Shown here in pieces: positions 21,519 through 29,197 of a DNA stretch of 64,000 nt. Both the position numbers and the translations under genes were made by a program. How positions within the stretch are numbered: position 1 is the stretch's first letter; each line of letters opens with the position of its first letter. The notes under the pieces are model-generated. The model saw only the letters and a list, made by a program, of their open reading frames with translations. It was not told the DNA's origin and ran no database searches. The DNA is from Actinomycetospora succinea (GTDB taxonomy: Bacteria > Actinomycetota > Actinomycetes > Mycobacteriales > Pseudonocardiaceae): assembly GCF_004363095.1 (NCBI RefSeq), contig NZ_SNYO01000001.1, positions 248,001-312,000 on the forward strand, given 5' to 3'.

Positions 21519-22049
21519 CTACCCCGGCCACAGCGTCACCAGGTGCCACCGGCCTGGGTCGGCGGGCCCGTCGTCCACGCGCTCGAGCCGGGCGGCGAGG
21601 GCCCGGGCACGGTCCTGACCGGGGAGGACGGCCGCCACCTCGGCGGCGCGCAGCCCGACCGCGCACACCCGCAGCCCGCGCAGGGCGGCTCCGGGTGGGC
21701 CCGGGCGTGTCCGTGCCGCCGAGCGGGGTGACGGCGCGGCGCGGACGAGCGTGGCCAGCGCGTCGGGCGTGAGCAGGGCGTCGAGGTGCCGCGGCGGCCG
21801 GCGCCCGGCGAGGACGTCGCCGACCGCGGTGAGCAGGCGCGCCGCCAGCGGGCGCAGGGCGGCGGCGAGGCGGTCGAGGTCGTGCTGGGCGTGCCGGGCG
21901 TCCCGGGTCGGCGGTGGGGCCGGTCCGGCGGGCGCCGCCGGGCCGGCGAGCACCTCGTCGAGCGGGCGCACTCGCGGGGCGGGCACGGCACCCACCCGCC
22001 GGGCGCGGGCAGGGGCGGTCGCGGGGACGGCGGAGCTCACGGCGATCAC
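21519..22049 (-). CDS. Rv3235 family protein (DUF6459-like)
   Basis: A 176-residue protein that matches the Rv3235 family by pattern: a proline/alanine-rich start with RVRPLDEVLAG, then an alpha-rich core with LRPLAARLLTAVGDVLAGRR, PPRHLDALLTPDALATLV and the closing ARLERVDDGPADPGRWHLVTL. Function is unknown in every organism. Its position next to secA mirrors Rv3235 near secA1 in M. tuberculosis. The start is uncertain: GTG at 22049 follows GGAGGA by three bases, GTG at 22040 by twelve, and GTG at 22064 lies upstream of that site. It converges on secA with only 16 bases between stops. Confidence 0.75.
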   Translation of the reverse strand: MIAVSSAVPATAPARARRVGAVPAPRVRPLDEVLAGPAAPAGPAPPPTRDARHAQHDLDRLAAALRPLAARLLTAVGDVLAGRRPPRHLDALLTPDALATLVRAAPSPRSAARTRPGPPGAALRGLRVCAVGLRAAEVAAVLPGQDRARALAARLERVDDGPADPGRWHLVTLWPG

Positions 22050-22156
22050 GGGTCCTCCCGGCACACGCGGCGGGCGGGGCCGGGGGAGGACCGGTCCGCG
22101 GGAACGGGACCGAGGCTAGGCGCGCGGCCGCGTCCGGGAGGGCCGTTCGGGAGAAG

Positions 22157-22933
22157 TCAGCCCCGGCGCCGGGCCAGCTCGAAGCACGCCACCGAGGCGG
22201 CGACGGCGGCGTTGAGCGACTCGACGCCCTCGGCCAGCGGGATCGTCACCGTCCCGTGCAGCTCGGCGCGCACGTCGTCGGTGAGCCCGTCGGTCTCGCC
22301 GCCCACGACGAGGGCGACGCGGTCGGGGAGCTCGGCGTCGAACAGGGAAGTCTCGGCGAGCCCGTCCAGCCCGAACAACAGGAACCCGGCCCCGGCCAGG
22401 GCGTCGAGGCCGTCGGCGGCCGTGCGGGCGCGCAGCACGGGGGCGTGGAACGCGACGCCGGCCGAGGCCTTGATCACGAGTGGGTCGATGGACGGGGCGC
22501 CGCGCCGGGGCAGCAGCACGCCCTCGAGGCCGGCGCCGGTGGCCGAGCGCAGGATCATGCCGACGTTCGCCGGGTTGGTCAGGCCGTCGAGCACGAGCAC
22601 GCGGGCGGGCGCGTCGGGGGCTAGGTCGTCGAGGAAGTGCTCGAGCGGCCGCATCCGCGGGGCGACGACGTCGGCGAGCACCCCCTGGTCCTGGCGCCCG
22701 TTGCCGGCGAGGACCTTCACCCGCTGCGCCGACGCCCGCTGCAGCACCAGGCCGCGGGCCCGGGCGGCCTCGGTGAAGGTGCGCACGGCGTCGCGGTCGG
22801 CGCCCTCGGCGAGCACGACCTTGTCGACCTCCAGCGCGGGGTCGCCGAGGGCCTCGAGCACCGGCTTGCGCCCGTACACCGTCACGAAGGCGTCCTTCGG
22901 TGAGACGGGGCGTGAACCGGGTGAGGGCGACAT
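22157..22933 (-). CDS. TrmH/SpoU family rRNA (2'-O) methyltransferase
   Basis: SAM-dependent ribose methyltransferase with the SPOUT trefoil-knot fold, 258 residues. An N-terminal L30e-like substrate domain (VYGRKPVLEALGDPALEV) precedes the catalytic domain. The three SpoU motifs are visible: motif 1 LTNPANVGMILRSA, motif 2 ALVVGGETDGL and motif 3 IPLAEGVESLNAAVAASVACFE. The likely target is a 23S rRNA guanosine (RlmB-like), but the family also includes drug-resistance enzymes and tRNA methyltransferases, so the site is not certain. ATG 22933 has CAGGCT seven bases upstream, which suggests a leaderless message. It is divergent from the acyltransferase gene with 66 bases between. Confidence 0.88.
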   Translation of the reverse strand: MSPSPGSRPVSPKDAFVTVYGRKPVLEALGDPALEVDKVVLAEGADRDAVRTFTEAARARGLVLQRASAQRVKVLAGNGRQDQGVLADVVAPRMRPLEHFLDDLAPDAPARVLVLDGLTNPANVGMILRSATGAGLEGVLLPRRGAPSIDPLVIKASAGVAFHAPVLRARTAADGLDALAGAGFLLFGLDGLAETSLFDAELPDRVALVVGGETDGLTDDVRAELHGTVTIPLAEGVESLNAAVAASVACFELARRRG

Positions 22934-22999
22934 CACGACCAGCCTGGCAGACCGCCCGACCCCCGGCCCCGGCTCGGTCCCTGTGCGACGATCGCGACC

Positions 23000-24415
23000 A
23001 TGCCGGACCGCCTGTCGGCGCTGGACGCCTCGTTCCTCTACATGGATCAACCGACGACTCCGATGCACGTCGGGAGCGTGTCCATCTTCCGGAAGCCACG
23101 GTCCGGGTTCGACTACGACGGCCTCGTCGACCTGATCTCGAGCCGGATCGGGCTGGTCCCGCGCTACCGCCAGAAGATCCGCGAGGTCCCCGGCCGCATG
23201 GCCCGTCCGGTGTGGATCGACGACGTCGACTTCGACGTCACCTACCACGTGCGGCGCTCCGCGCTGCCGCCTCCGGGCACCGAGCGGGCGCTGTGCGACC
23301 TCGTCGCGCGCCTCATGTCGCGGCCGCTGGACCACACCCGGCCGCTGTGGGAGATGTACCTCGTCGACGGGCTCTCCGGCGGGCGCGTGGCCCTGGTCAC
23401 CAAGACCCACCAGGCGATGGTGGACGGGGTCGCGTCGATCGACATCGGCCAGGTCGTGCTCGACGACACCGCGAGCGGGCGCCCGACCCCCGAGGACGAG
23501 TGGACGGCCCGCCGGGAGCCGTCGTCGTGGCAGCTGATCTACGACGCCGTGAGCGAGAACGTCTCCCGCCCCGGCAACGCCGTCGAGGCGGCCCGGGACG
23601 CGGTGCGGGACGCGGCGGACACCGTCACGAAGGTCGCGGGCGTGGCCGGCGGCCTGTTCTCGGCGGTGCGCACGGCGGTGCGCCCGGCGCCGGTGAGCCC
23701 GCTGAACGTGCCGATCTCCACCCAGCGCCGCTTCTCGATGACCCGCACCGACCTCGAGGACTACCGCGCCGTCCGCCGCGCCCACGGCGGCACGATCAAC
23801 GACGTCGTGCTAGCCGTGATCTCGGGGGCGCTGCGCAACTGGCTGCTCTCGCGGGGCGCGACGGTGTCGCCGACGACGACGATGCGCGCGATGGTGCCGC
23901 TGTCGGTGCGCGGGGACGCCGAGACGACGGGGTCGATCGCGGGCGCCGGGCTGCTCGGCAACCAGATCGCGTCGTTCCTGGTCGACCTGCCCGTCGGCGA
24001 GCCCAACCCGGTCCTGCGGATGCACCACGTCGCGCACGCGATGCGGGAGCACAAGGAGTCGGGCCAGTCGGTCGGGGCGAACGCGCTGGTCCGGGTGGGC
24101 GGGTTCGCGCCGCCGACGCTGCACGCGCTGGGCGCGCGGGCCGCCAACGGCTTCGCGCGGCGCCTGTTCAACCTCGTCGTCTCCAACGTCCCGGGCCCGC
24201 AGCACGCGCTGTACGCGGCGGGGGCGCGGATGCTCGAGATGTACCCGGTGGTGCCGCTGGCGAAGGGGCAGTCGCTCGCGGTGGGCCTGACGTCCTACGA
24301 CGGCGGGGTGTTCTACGGCTTCAACGCCGACCGCGACTCGATGGCCGACGTCGACGAGCTGGGTGAGCTCGTCACCGAGTCGCTGGCGGAGCTGCGGGCG
24401 ACGGTGCCGCGGTGA
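23000..24415 (+). CDS. WS/DGAT family O-acyltransferase
   Basis: Wax ester synthase/diacylglycerol acyltransferase family member, 471 residues, expected to acylate diacylglycerol or a fatty alcohol for storage lipid. The start MPDRLSALDASFLYMDQPTTPMHVGS is classic. PLWEMYLVDGL, then the active-site region, NDVVLAVISGALRNWL, RAMVPLSVR and NLVVSNVPGPQ follow. The catalytic HHxxxDG motif reads HQAMVDG here, so the second histidine, usually the general base, is a glutamine; activity is therefore doubtful or altered. In M. tuberculosis the Rv3233c/Rv3234c acyltransferases sit at the same place. The downstream patatin starts 10 bases later, making a small lipid operon. Confidence 0.9.
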   Translation: MPDRLSALDASFLYMDQPTTPMHVGSVSIFRKPRSGFDYDGLVDLISSRIGLVPRYRQKIREVPGRMARPVWIDDVDFDVTYHVRRSALPPPGTERALCDLVARLMSRPLDHTRPLWEMYLVDGLSGGRVALVTKTHQAMVDGVASIDIGQVVLDDTASGRPTPEDEWTARREPSSWQLIYDAVSENVSRPGNAVEAARDAVRDAADTVTKVAGVAGGLFSAVRTAVRPAPVSPLNVPISTQRRFSMTRTDLEDYRAVRRAHGGTINDVVLAVISGALRNWLLSRGATVSPTTTMRAMVPLSVRGDAETTGSIAGAGLLGNQIASFLVDLPVGEPNPVLRMHHVAHAMREHKESGQSVGANALVRVGGFAPPTLHALGARAANGFARRLFNLVVSNVPGPQHALYAAGARMLEMYPVVPLAKGQSLAVGLTSYDGGVFYGFNADRDSMADVDELGELVTESLAELRATVPR

Positions 24416-24425
24416 GGGGCCTGCG

Positions 24426-25382
24426 GTGAGCCTGGGCCTGGTGCTGGGCACCGGCGGTCAGCTGGGCTACGCGTGGACGATCGCGGCGCTGACGACCTGG
24501 GAGCAGGAGACCGGGCGCGACGCGCGCGAGGCGGACGTGCTGATCGGGACCTCGGCGGGCTCGGTGATCGCCGCGGCGCTGGCCAGCGGGGTGCCGGTGG
24601 CGGACATGCTCGCGCAGCTGCTCGACCCGCCGCCCGCGCCGTCACGGCCGAAGGGTGCCCCACAGTCGACGGCGCGGCGGGGCCTGCCCCCGATGCCGCG
24701 GGTCGGGCCCGGGTCGCTGCGGCTGCTGGGCGAGATCGCCCGCAGCCCGCGCCGCTTCCCGCCGCTGGCGTTCGGGGCGGCGCTGCTGCCGACCGGCCGC
24801 GGCGACACCACCGGCCTGCACCGCTGGGCCACGAAGTGGGCGCACGAGCAGTGGCCGGAGGCGCCGCAGGTGCGGATCGTCGCGATGGACTACGACAGCG
24901 GCGCCCGGGTGCCGTTCGGGCGGACCGGGGCACCGCCCGCGTCGATGGCCGAGGCGGCGACGGCGTCGTGCGCGGTGCCGGGCTGGTTCTCGCCCGTGCG
25001 GATCGGCGGGCAGCGCTACGTCGACGGCGGCGTGTGCTCGGCGACGTCGGCGGACCTGCTGCTCGACCCCGACCTGCCCCGCGTCGACGAGGCCCTCGTG
25101 CTCGTGCCCCTGGCCCGGTCGGGGGAGTCGCCGGACGTGTGGTCGAATCCCGTCGGGGCCACGGACGGCTGGCTGCGCGGGCTGATCGGCGGACGCTCGG
25201 CCCGGGAGATCGCCCGGGTGCGCGCGGCCGGGATCACCGTGACCGAGCACGCGCCGGACGCCGAGGACCGGGCCGTGACCGGCTGGAACGTCATGGATCC
25301 CCGCAAGCAGGCCGAGGTCGCGCAGGTCGCGCTGCGGACGACGGCGGCGCGCTGGGAGCGGGAGAGGACAGGGGAACGGTGA
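24426..25382 (+). CDS. Patatin-like phospholipase family protein
   Basis: Ser-Asp dyad lipid acyl hydrolase of 318 residues. The oxyanion loop GTGGQLGYAW (residues 8-17), nucleophile elbow GTSAGS (Ser43) and the DGG catalytic aspartate (Asp200) are all present, so an active enzyme is likely. There is no signal peptide, suggesting a cytoplasmic enzyme acting on storage or membrane lipid. GTG 24426 is chosen because the glycine-rich patatin start follows immediately; the frame stays open upstream into the acyltransferase gene without meaning. The stop overlaps the next gene (GTGA at 25379). Together with the WS/DGAT gene upstream it suggests lipid turnover. Confidence 0.87.
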   Translation: MSLGLVLGTGGQLGYAWTIAALTTWEQETGRDAREADVLIGTSAGSVIAAALASGVPVADMLAQLLDPPPAPSRPKGAPQSTARRGLPPMPRVGPGSLRLLGEIARSPRRFPPLAFGAALLPTGRGDTTGLHRWATKWAHEQWPEAPQVRIVAMDYDSGARVPFGRTGAPPASMAEAATASCAVPGWFSPVRIGGQRYVDGGVCSATSADLLLDPDLPRVDEALVLVPLARSGESPDVWSNPVGATDGWLRGLIGGRSAREIARVRAAGITVTEHAPDAEDRAVTGWNVMDPRKQAEVAQVALRTTAARWERERTGER

Positions 25383-25882
25383 GGATCTACGTCCCGGCCA
25401 CGGTGGCCGGCCTGCGGCGGCTGCTCGACGACGAGCAGCTGCAACCGCTCTCGGGCACCGCCTTCGCCCTGACGCCGCGCCTGCGCGAGGCGTACGCGTC
25501 GGGCGACGACGAGGAGCTCGAGTACGTGGCGATGAGCGAGGCGGCGCGGGCGTCGCTGCGCCTGCTGGCCACCGAGCTGGCCGAGGACCCGTCGGCGCCG
25601 CCGCGGCGGGCGGTGGTCAGCGCGGACGTCGACGACGTGACCCTGCGTCCCGACCTCGACGACGCCGTGGTGCGGGTGGCGGGCCCGATCCCGATGGCGC
25701 GGCTCGCGGCCGTCCACCTCGACCTCGAGGAGGCCGGCGGCGCCGTGCGGGCCGCGGCGGCGGTCGTGGACGCCGCCGACCTCGGCGACCCGGACGCGGA
25801 GTTCACCCTCGGCGAGGCCGAGGACCACGAGCTCGCCTGGTACGGCGTGCAGGAGCTCCCGTTCGTGCTCGAGCTGCTCTGA
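25379..25882 (+). CDS. DUF6912-like conserved protein
   Basis: A 167-residue acidic protein with the pattern of an actinobacterial family I know as DUF6912: start MRIYVPATVAGLRRLLDDEQL, then FALTPRLREAYASGDDEELEYVAM and a closing AEDHELAWYGVQELPFVLEL. No catalytic motif, signal peptide or membrane segment is visible. The GTG start overlaps the patatin stop by four bases, so the two are translated together. Function unknown; the operon hints at lipid metabolism but this is weak. Confidence 0.72.
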   Translation: MRIYVPATVAGLRRLLDDEQLQPLSGTAFALTPRLREAYASGDDEELEYVAMSEAARASLRLLATELAEDPSAPPRRAVVSADVDDVTLRPDLDDAVVRVAGPIPMARLAAVHLDLEEAGGAVRAAAAVVDAADLGDPDAEFTLGEAEDHELAWYGVQELPFVLELL

Positions 25883-25936
25883 TCTCATACCTCCGGGGGA
25901 GACGGATCCGGTCCCTCGGGGTGATTCGCGCTGTCG

Positions 25937-25957
25937 GGGGACGGTCCTACCGTCCCC
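25937..25957. promoter_or_regulatory. Perfect inverted repeat over a promoter-like hexamer
   Basis: GGGGACGGT / ACCGTCCCC, a 9-bp perfect dyad with a three-base centre CCT, ends four bases before the ATG at 25962. It contains TACCGT (25948-25953), a possible -10 hexamer for the membrane-protein gene. Either an operator or an RNA hairpin terminating the upstream operon. Confidence 0.45.
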
Positions 25958-25961
25958 GGGC

Positions 25962-26570
25962 ATGAGCCGCGCCGCGACGACCTCGAGCCCTCCTCGTGCC
26001 GTCGCGGCGGGGCCTGTCCCCGGGGGGCGCGGTGGCGGCCTCCGGCGCACGGCCGGGCGTCGCCTGGCCTACGGCCTCGGCCTGCTCCCCGCCTCCGCGG
26101 GGGTGATGACGGCGGTGGCGATCAGCGGCCCCGCCGGCGGTGTGGACGCCGCGCGGCGGCACCTCGTCTGCGGCGGCTTCACCCCGTCGTCCGTGCGCGA
26201 CCGGGTCCGCGGCGCCCGGGTGATGGTGCACGGGGTGCTCGGGGTCGTGGTCGGGCTGCTCTTCTGGTGGCTGGCCTGGATGGCGCTGCTGGCCACCGCG
26301 CGGGGCCCGTTCTACGGGTTCGTCGTCGCCGGGCCGTACGACGACGCCTGGGGCGGCCCGGGCCTCGTCGGGGCGTGGGCGGCGCACGCGTGGGCGTGGG
26401 TCGGGGTGCTGGTGGTCGTGGCGCTGCTGTGGTGGGGGCTCGCGGCGCTGCACGTGCGGCTCACCGAGTACGTGCTGGGCACCCGCCGGCGGCGGTGGGT
26501 CCTGCCCGTGGCGGCGGTGGTGGTCCTCGCCGCGGTGCTGCTCGTCGTGGGCTGGGCGCGGCAGATCTGA
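25962..26570 (+). CDS. Hypothetical membrane protein
   Basis: A 202-residue protein I do not recognise. After a basic, Pro/Gly-rich N-terminus (about 35 residues) there are hydrophobic stretches at about 40-58 (YGLGLLPASAGVMTAVAISG), 90-112 (GVLGVVVGLLFWWLAWMALL), 140-160 (WAWVGVLVVVALLWWGLAAL) and 175-195 (PVAAVVVLAAVLLVVGW), so four membrane spans are likely. The layout recalls the membrane 'sensor' domain found before histidine kinases, but no kinase or regulator follows, so that link is weak. No Shine-Dalgarno; TACCGT lies eight bases upstream. The next gene is the SOS-controlled HNH gene 46 bases on. Confidence 0.7.
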   Translation: MSRAATTSSPPRAVAAGPVPGGRGGGLRRTAGRRLAYGLGLLPASAGVMTAVAISGPAGGVDAARRHLVCGGFTPSSVRDRVRGARVMVHGVLGVVVGLLFWWLAWMALLATARGPFYGFVVAGPYDDAWGGPGLVGAWAAHAWAWVGVLVVVALLWWGLAALHVRLTEYVLGTRRRRWVLPVAAVVVLAAVLLVVGWARQI

Positions 26571-26607
26571 GCGAAGCGTCCGTGAGTGTCGGTGGTGGCC
26601 GGTAGAC

Positions 26608-26623
26608 TCGAACACATGTTCGA
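26608..26623. promoter_or_regulatory. LexA SOS box overlapping the start codon of the HNH gene
   Basis: TCGAACACATGTTCGA is a full match to the actinobacterial LexA operator TCGAAC-N4-GTTCGA. The ATG of the DUF222-HNH gene (26616-26618) lies inside it. TAGACT (26603-26608) serves as a -10 hexamer ending seven bases before the ATG, so the transcript would be leaderless and LexA would block it at the start site. Confidence 0.9.
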
Positions 26624-28643
26624 TGACGGCTACCAGGAGGTGCCGGCGGGGCTCGAGGAGCTCCCCGTCGGCGCCGGGCTGGCCGCCGTGCTCGAACGGA
26701 TCGATCCGCTGCGGGTGTCGCCGTACGACACGGTGCGGCTCGTGGCCGCCCAGCACCGCCAGCTCGCCCACCAGCAGGCGTGCTTCCACGTCGCGGCGCG
26801 CGAGGCGTCGCTAGCCGACCCCGCGGCGCCGGGCGGGCGTGCCGAGCTCGACGTGCCGGCGGCCGGCGACGAGCTGCGGGCGGTGCTGGCGGCGTCGCGC
26901 ACGGCGGTGGGCCGGGTGCTCGACCTCGCCGAGGCCGCCGAGCGCCACCCCCGCCTCGGGGCGGCGTGGCAGGCGGGGCGGGTCGACGAGCAGCGGGTGG
27001 CGATCCTCGTGCGCCGGACCGCGCCGCTGTCGCAGGAGCACGCGTCCGAGGTGATCGAGCGGCTCGTGGACGAGGCGGGATCGCTGACGCTGTCGCGGCT
27101 GATCGACAAGGTCGAGGCGCTGGCCAAGGCGCTCGACCCGGAGTGGGCGGAGAAGCTCTACCGGCGGCACCGTCGCCAGCGCCGGGTACGGGCACGCTGC
27201 ACCGAGGCCGGCACGGTGAACATCTCGGCGATGGACCTGCCGCTGCCGGGCGGGGTGACCACGACCCGCCGGATCCACGCGCTGGCCGCGCGGGCCCAGG
27301 CCGCGGGACACCCCGGGCTGATCGACACCATCCGCGCCGACACCTTCCTGGCCGTGTGGGATCCCGCCCACGCGGGCGCCTCCGAGGAGGAGATCGTCGC
27401 GGCGGTGCTCGCGGCCGCCCTGCCCGACGACCCGCAGCCACGGCGCACGCCGGACCCGGCCGATGCTCCGCCGGAGGACCCGCCGTCGACCCCGTCCCGC
27501 AGGCGGCGGTCGACGCGGCAGTCGCGGTTCGAGCTGCGGGTCGGCCTGGCGACGCTGCTCCGGATCGACGACCGCCCGGCCCGGCTGCCCGGCTGGGGCG
27601 TCGTCCCGGCGGGCACGGCCCGCGAGCTCGCCGCGGCGTACGGCGACGCCGAGTGGCGGGTGGCGGTCACCGACGAGAGCGGGGCGCTGATCGCCGCCCT
27701 GATCACGCGCCACCGCCCGAGCGAGGCGACCACCACGCCGCAGGAGCCGCCCATCGAGGGTGCGCCGCGACCGGTGGTCGAACTGCACGTCCCTGAGGCG
27801 GCGCTCGACGCCCTGCGCCCCGGCGACTTCCCGGGCTGGGCGCGGCTGCTCACCGACCTGCAGCACCAGCTCGCCTGCTGGCGCACCGCCCGCGCCGAGG
27901 ACCGTGCCGCCCGGGAAGCGGAGCAGCGTGCCGCCGAGCAGCGCGCGGCCGAGGAACGAGCGGCCAAGGAGTGGGCCGCGGAGCAACGAGCCGCCGAGGA
28001 CCAGACGGCCGAGGACCGAGCTTCCGAGCTCAGCCCTGCCTCCGAGTGTTCGGCGGCCGACGCTCCCGGCAATCCGACCGCCGGGCTGTCGCCGTTCGGT
28101 CAGACCATCGGGCCGGACGCCGCCGCGTGGGAGCGGATCGCGGCGCGGCGGCGTCGAAGGGCCCGGGAGGCCGTCGCCCGCTTCCCGTCGGCGGCGTTGC
28201 GGCGCTGGATCACGATGCGCGACCGCTCCTGCGTCTTCCCGCCGTGCGGGGCGTCGGCGCTCGAGGCGGAGATCGACCACACCCTGTCGGTGCTCGAGCG
28301 CGGGCTCACCGTCGGGTCGAACCTGGGCCCGGCCTGCGGACACGACCACGACCTCAAGGACCAGGGCTGGCAGCTCGACCAGCCCCGGCCGGGCTGGTTC
28401 AGGTGGACCAGCCCCACCGGTCACACCTACGACCGCCCGCCACGGCCGGTGGTCGACGACCTCCCGGCGGCCCATCCGCCGGCCGTCCGGTCGAGCGCCG
28501 AGCCGCACCAGTACGCCGACGACGGGCCCCTCTGGGAGAACGACCCGTACCCGCGGACACCGGCGCGAGCTCCGGCGCCCGAGACACCCCCACCGACCGG
28601 CCGCCCGCCACCGCCGGACGACCCGGATCCGCCGCCGTTCTGA
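26616..28643 (+). CDS. DUF222 / HNH endonuclease domain protein (13E12-type)
   Basis: A 675-residue member of the actinobacterial DUF222-HNH family (13E12 repeat type). DUF222 spans roughly residues 30-350 (GRVLDLAEAAERHPRLGAAW, RVDEQRVAILVRR, FLAVWDPAHAG), and the HNH nuclease domain is at about 530-590: CVFPPCG, EIDHTLSV and CGHDHDLKDQGWQ. Between them is a charged repeat region of alternating EQRAAE and related units (about 425-480), probably a long helix. ATG 26616 is the family's usual MFDDG start and sits inside a LexA box, so expression should be DNA-damage induced. Substrate DNA is unknown. A paralogue with the same promoter design is at 48880-50559. Confidence 0.9.
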   Translation: MFDDGYQEVPAGLEELPVGAGLAAVLERIDPLRVSPYDTVRLVAAQHRQLAHQQACFHVAAREASLADPAAPGGRAELDVPAAGDELRAVLAASRTAVGRVLDLAEAAERHPRLGAAWQAGRVDEQRVAILVRRTAPLSQEHASEVIERLVDEAGSLTLSRLIDKVEALAKALDPEWAEKLYRRHRRQRRVRARCTEAGTVNISAMDLPLPGGVTTTRRIHALAARAQAAGHPGLIDTIRADTFLAVWDPAHAGASEEEIVAAVLAAALPDDPQPRRTPDPADAPPEDPPSTPSRRRRSTRQSRFELRVGLATLLRIDDRPARLPGWGVVPAGTARELAAAYGDAEWRVAVTDESGALIAALITRHRPSEATTTPQEPPIEGAPRPVVELHVPEAALDALRPGDFPGWARLLTDLQHQLACWRTARAEDRAAREAEQRAAEQRAAEERAAKEWAAEQRAAEDQTAEDRASELSPASECSAADAPGNPTAGLSPFGQTIGPDAAAWERIAARRRRRAREAVARFPSAALRRWITMRDRSCVFPPCGASALEAEIDHTLSVLERGLTVGSNLGPACGHDHDLKDQGWQLDQPRPGWFRWTSPTGHTYDRPPRPVVDDLPAAHPPAVRSSAEPHQYADDGPLWENDPYPRTPARAPAPETPPPTGRPPPPDDPDPPPF

Positions 28644-28688
28644 CGATCGACGCGCGCGGCCTCGACCGGCCCGAGGAGCGGTGCTTCC

Positions 28689-29165
28689 TCAGGGCCGCTC
28701 GAGGTACGCCGCGAGGTTGGCCAGCGACGAGGCGATGCCGATCTCGTGCACGGCCTGGTCGATGCCCGAGGGGACGTCGGTGGCGGTGACGACGACCTCG
28801 GTGCCGTCGTCCACCGGCGCGAGGCTCCAGGTCATCGTCATCGTGCCGGCGTAGGCGGGGTCCTCGGAGTCGAAGACGGCGCGCTGCACCACGGTCTCGC
28901 CGGGCACGAGGTCGGCGAACTCCACGTCGACGACATCCTGGGCGTCCGAGGTCTTGCCGGGCGCGTCGGTGGGGTCGAGGTAGGTCAGCACCATGCGGAA
29001 GCCGCCGCCGGGCCGTGGGTCGAAGTGCTCGAGGCGCCCCGTCATGCCCTCCGGCGGCAACCAGGCCTCGAGCCGCTCGCCCTCGACGAGCGCGGCGTAG
29101 ACGTCCTCGGGGGTGGCGGCGATGGTCCGGCTCCCGCGGTCGGTGCGGCCCTCGAGGCGACTCAT
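28689..29165 (-). CDS. SRPBCC (AHSA1-like) domain protein
   Basis: A 158-residue START-fold protein. The beginning SRTIAATPEDVYAALVEGERLEAWLPPEGM and the middle HFDPRPGGGFRMVLTYLD are typical of AHSA1-type polyketide-cyclase-like proteins, as is the end DQAVHEIGIASSLANLAAYLE. Such proteins bind small hydrophobic ligands in a deep pocket; no specific ligand can be named. There is no ribosome site, but TAGCCT ends seven bases before the ATG at 29165, consistent with a leaderless message. It converges on the HNH gene (45 bases between stops) and follows the NERD gene on the same strand with a 32-base gap. Confidence 0.85.
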   Translation of the reverse strand: MSRLEGRTDRGSRTIAATPEDVYAALVEGERLEAWLPPEGMTGRLEHFDPRPGGGFRMVLTYLDPTDAPGKTSDAQDVVDVEFADLVPGETVVQRAVFDSEDPAYAGTMTMTWSLAPVDDGTEVVVTATDVPSGIDQAVHEIGIASSLANLAAYLERP

Positions 29166-29197
29166 GGGGGCGAGGCTAGCGAGCGGTCCGGCCGCGC

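Noticed and set aside
27895-28040. Repeated EQRAAE-type units in the first HNH protein as a DNA repeat element
   Set aside because: The repetition is a coding low-complexity linker within one frame, not a separate repeat element.
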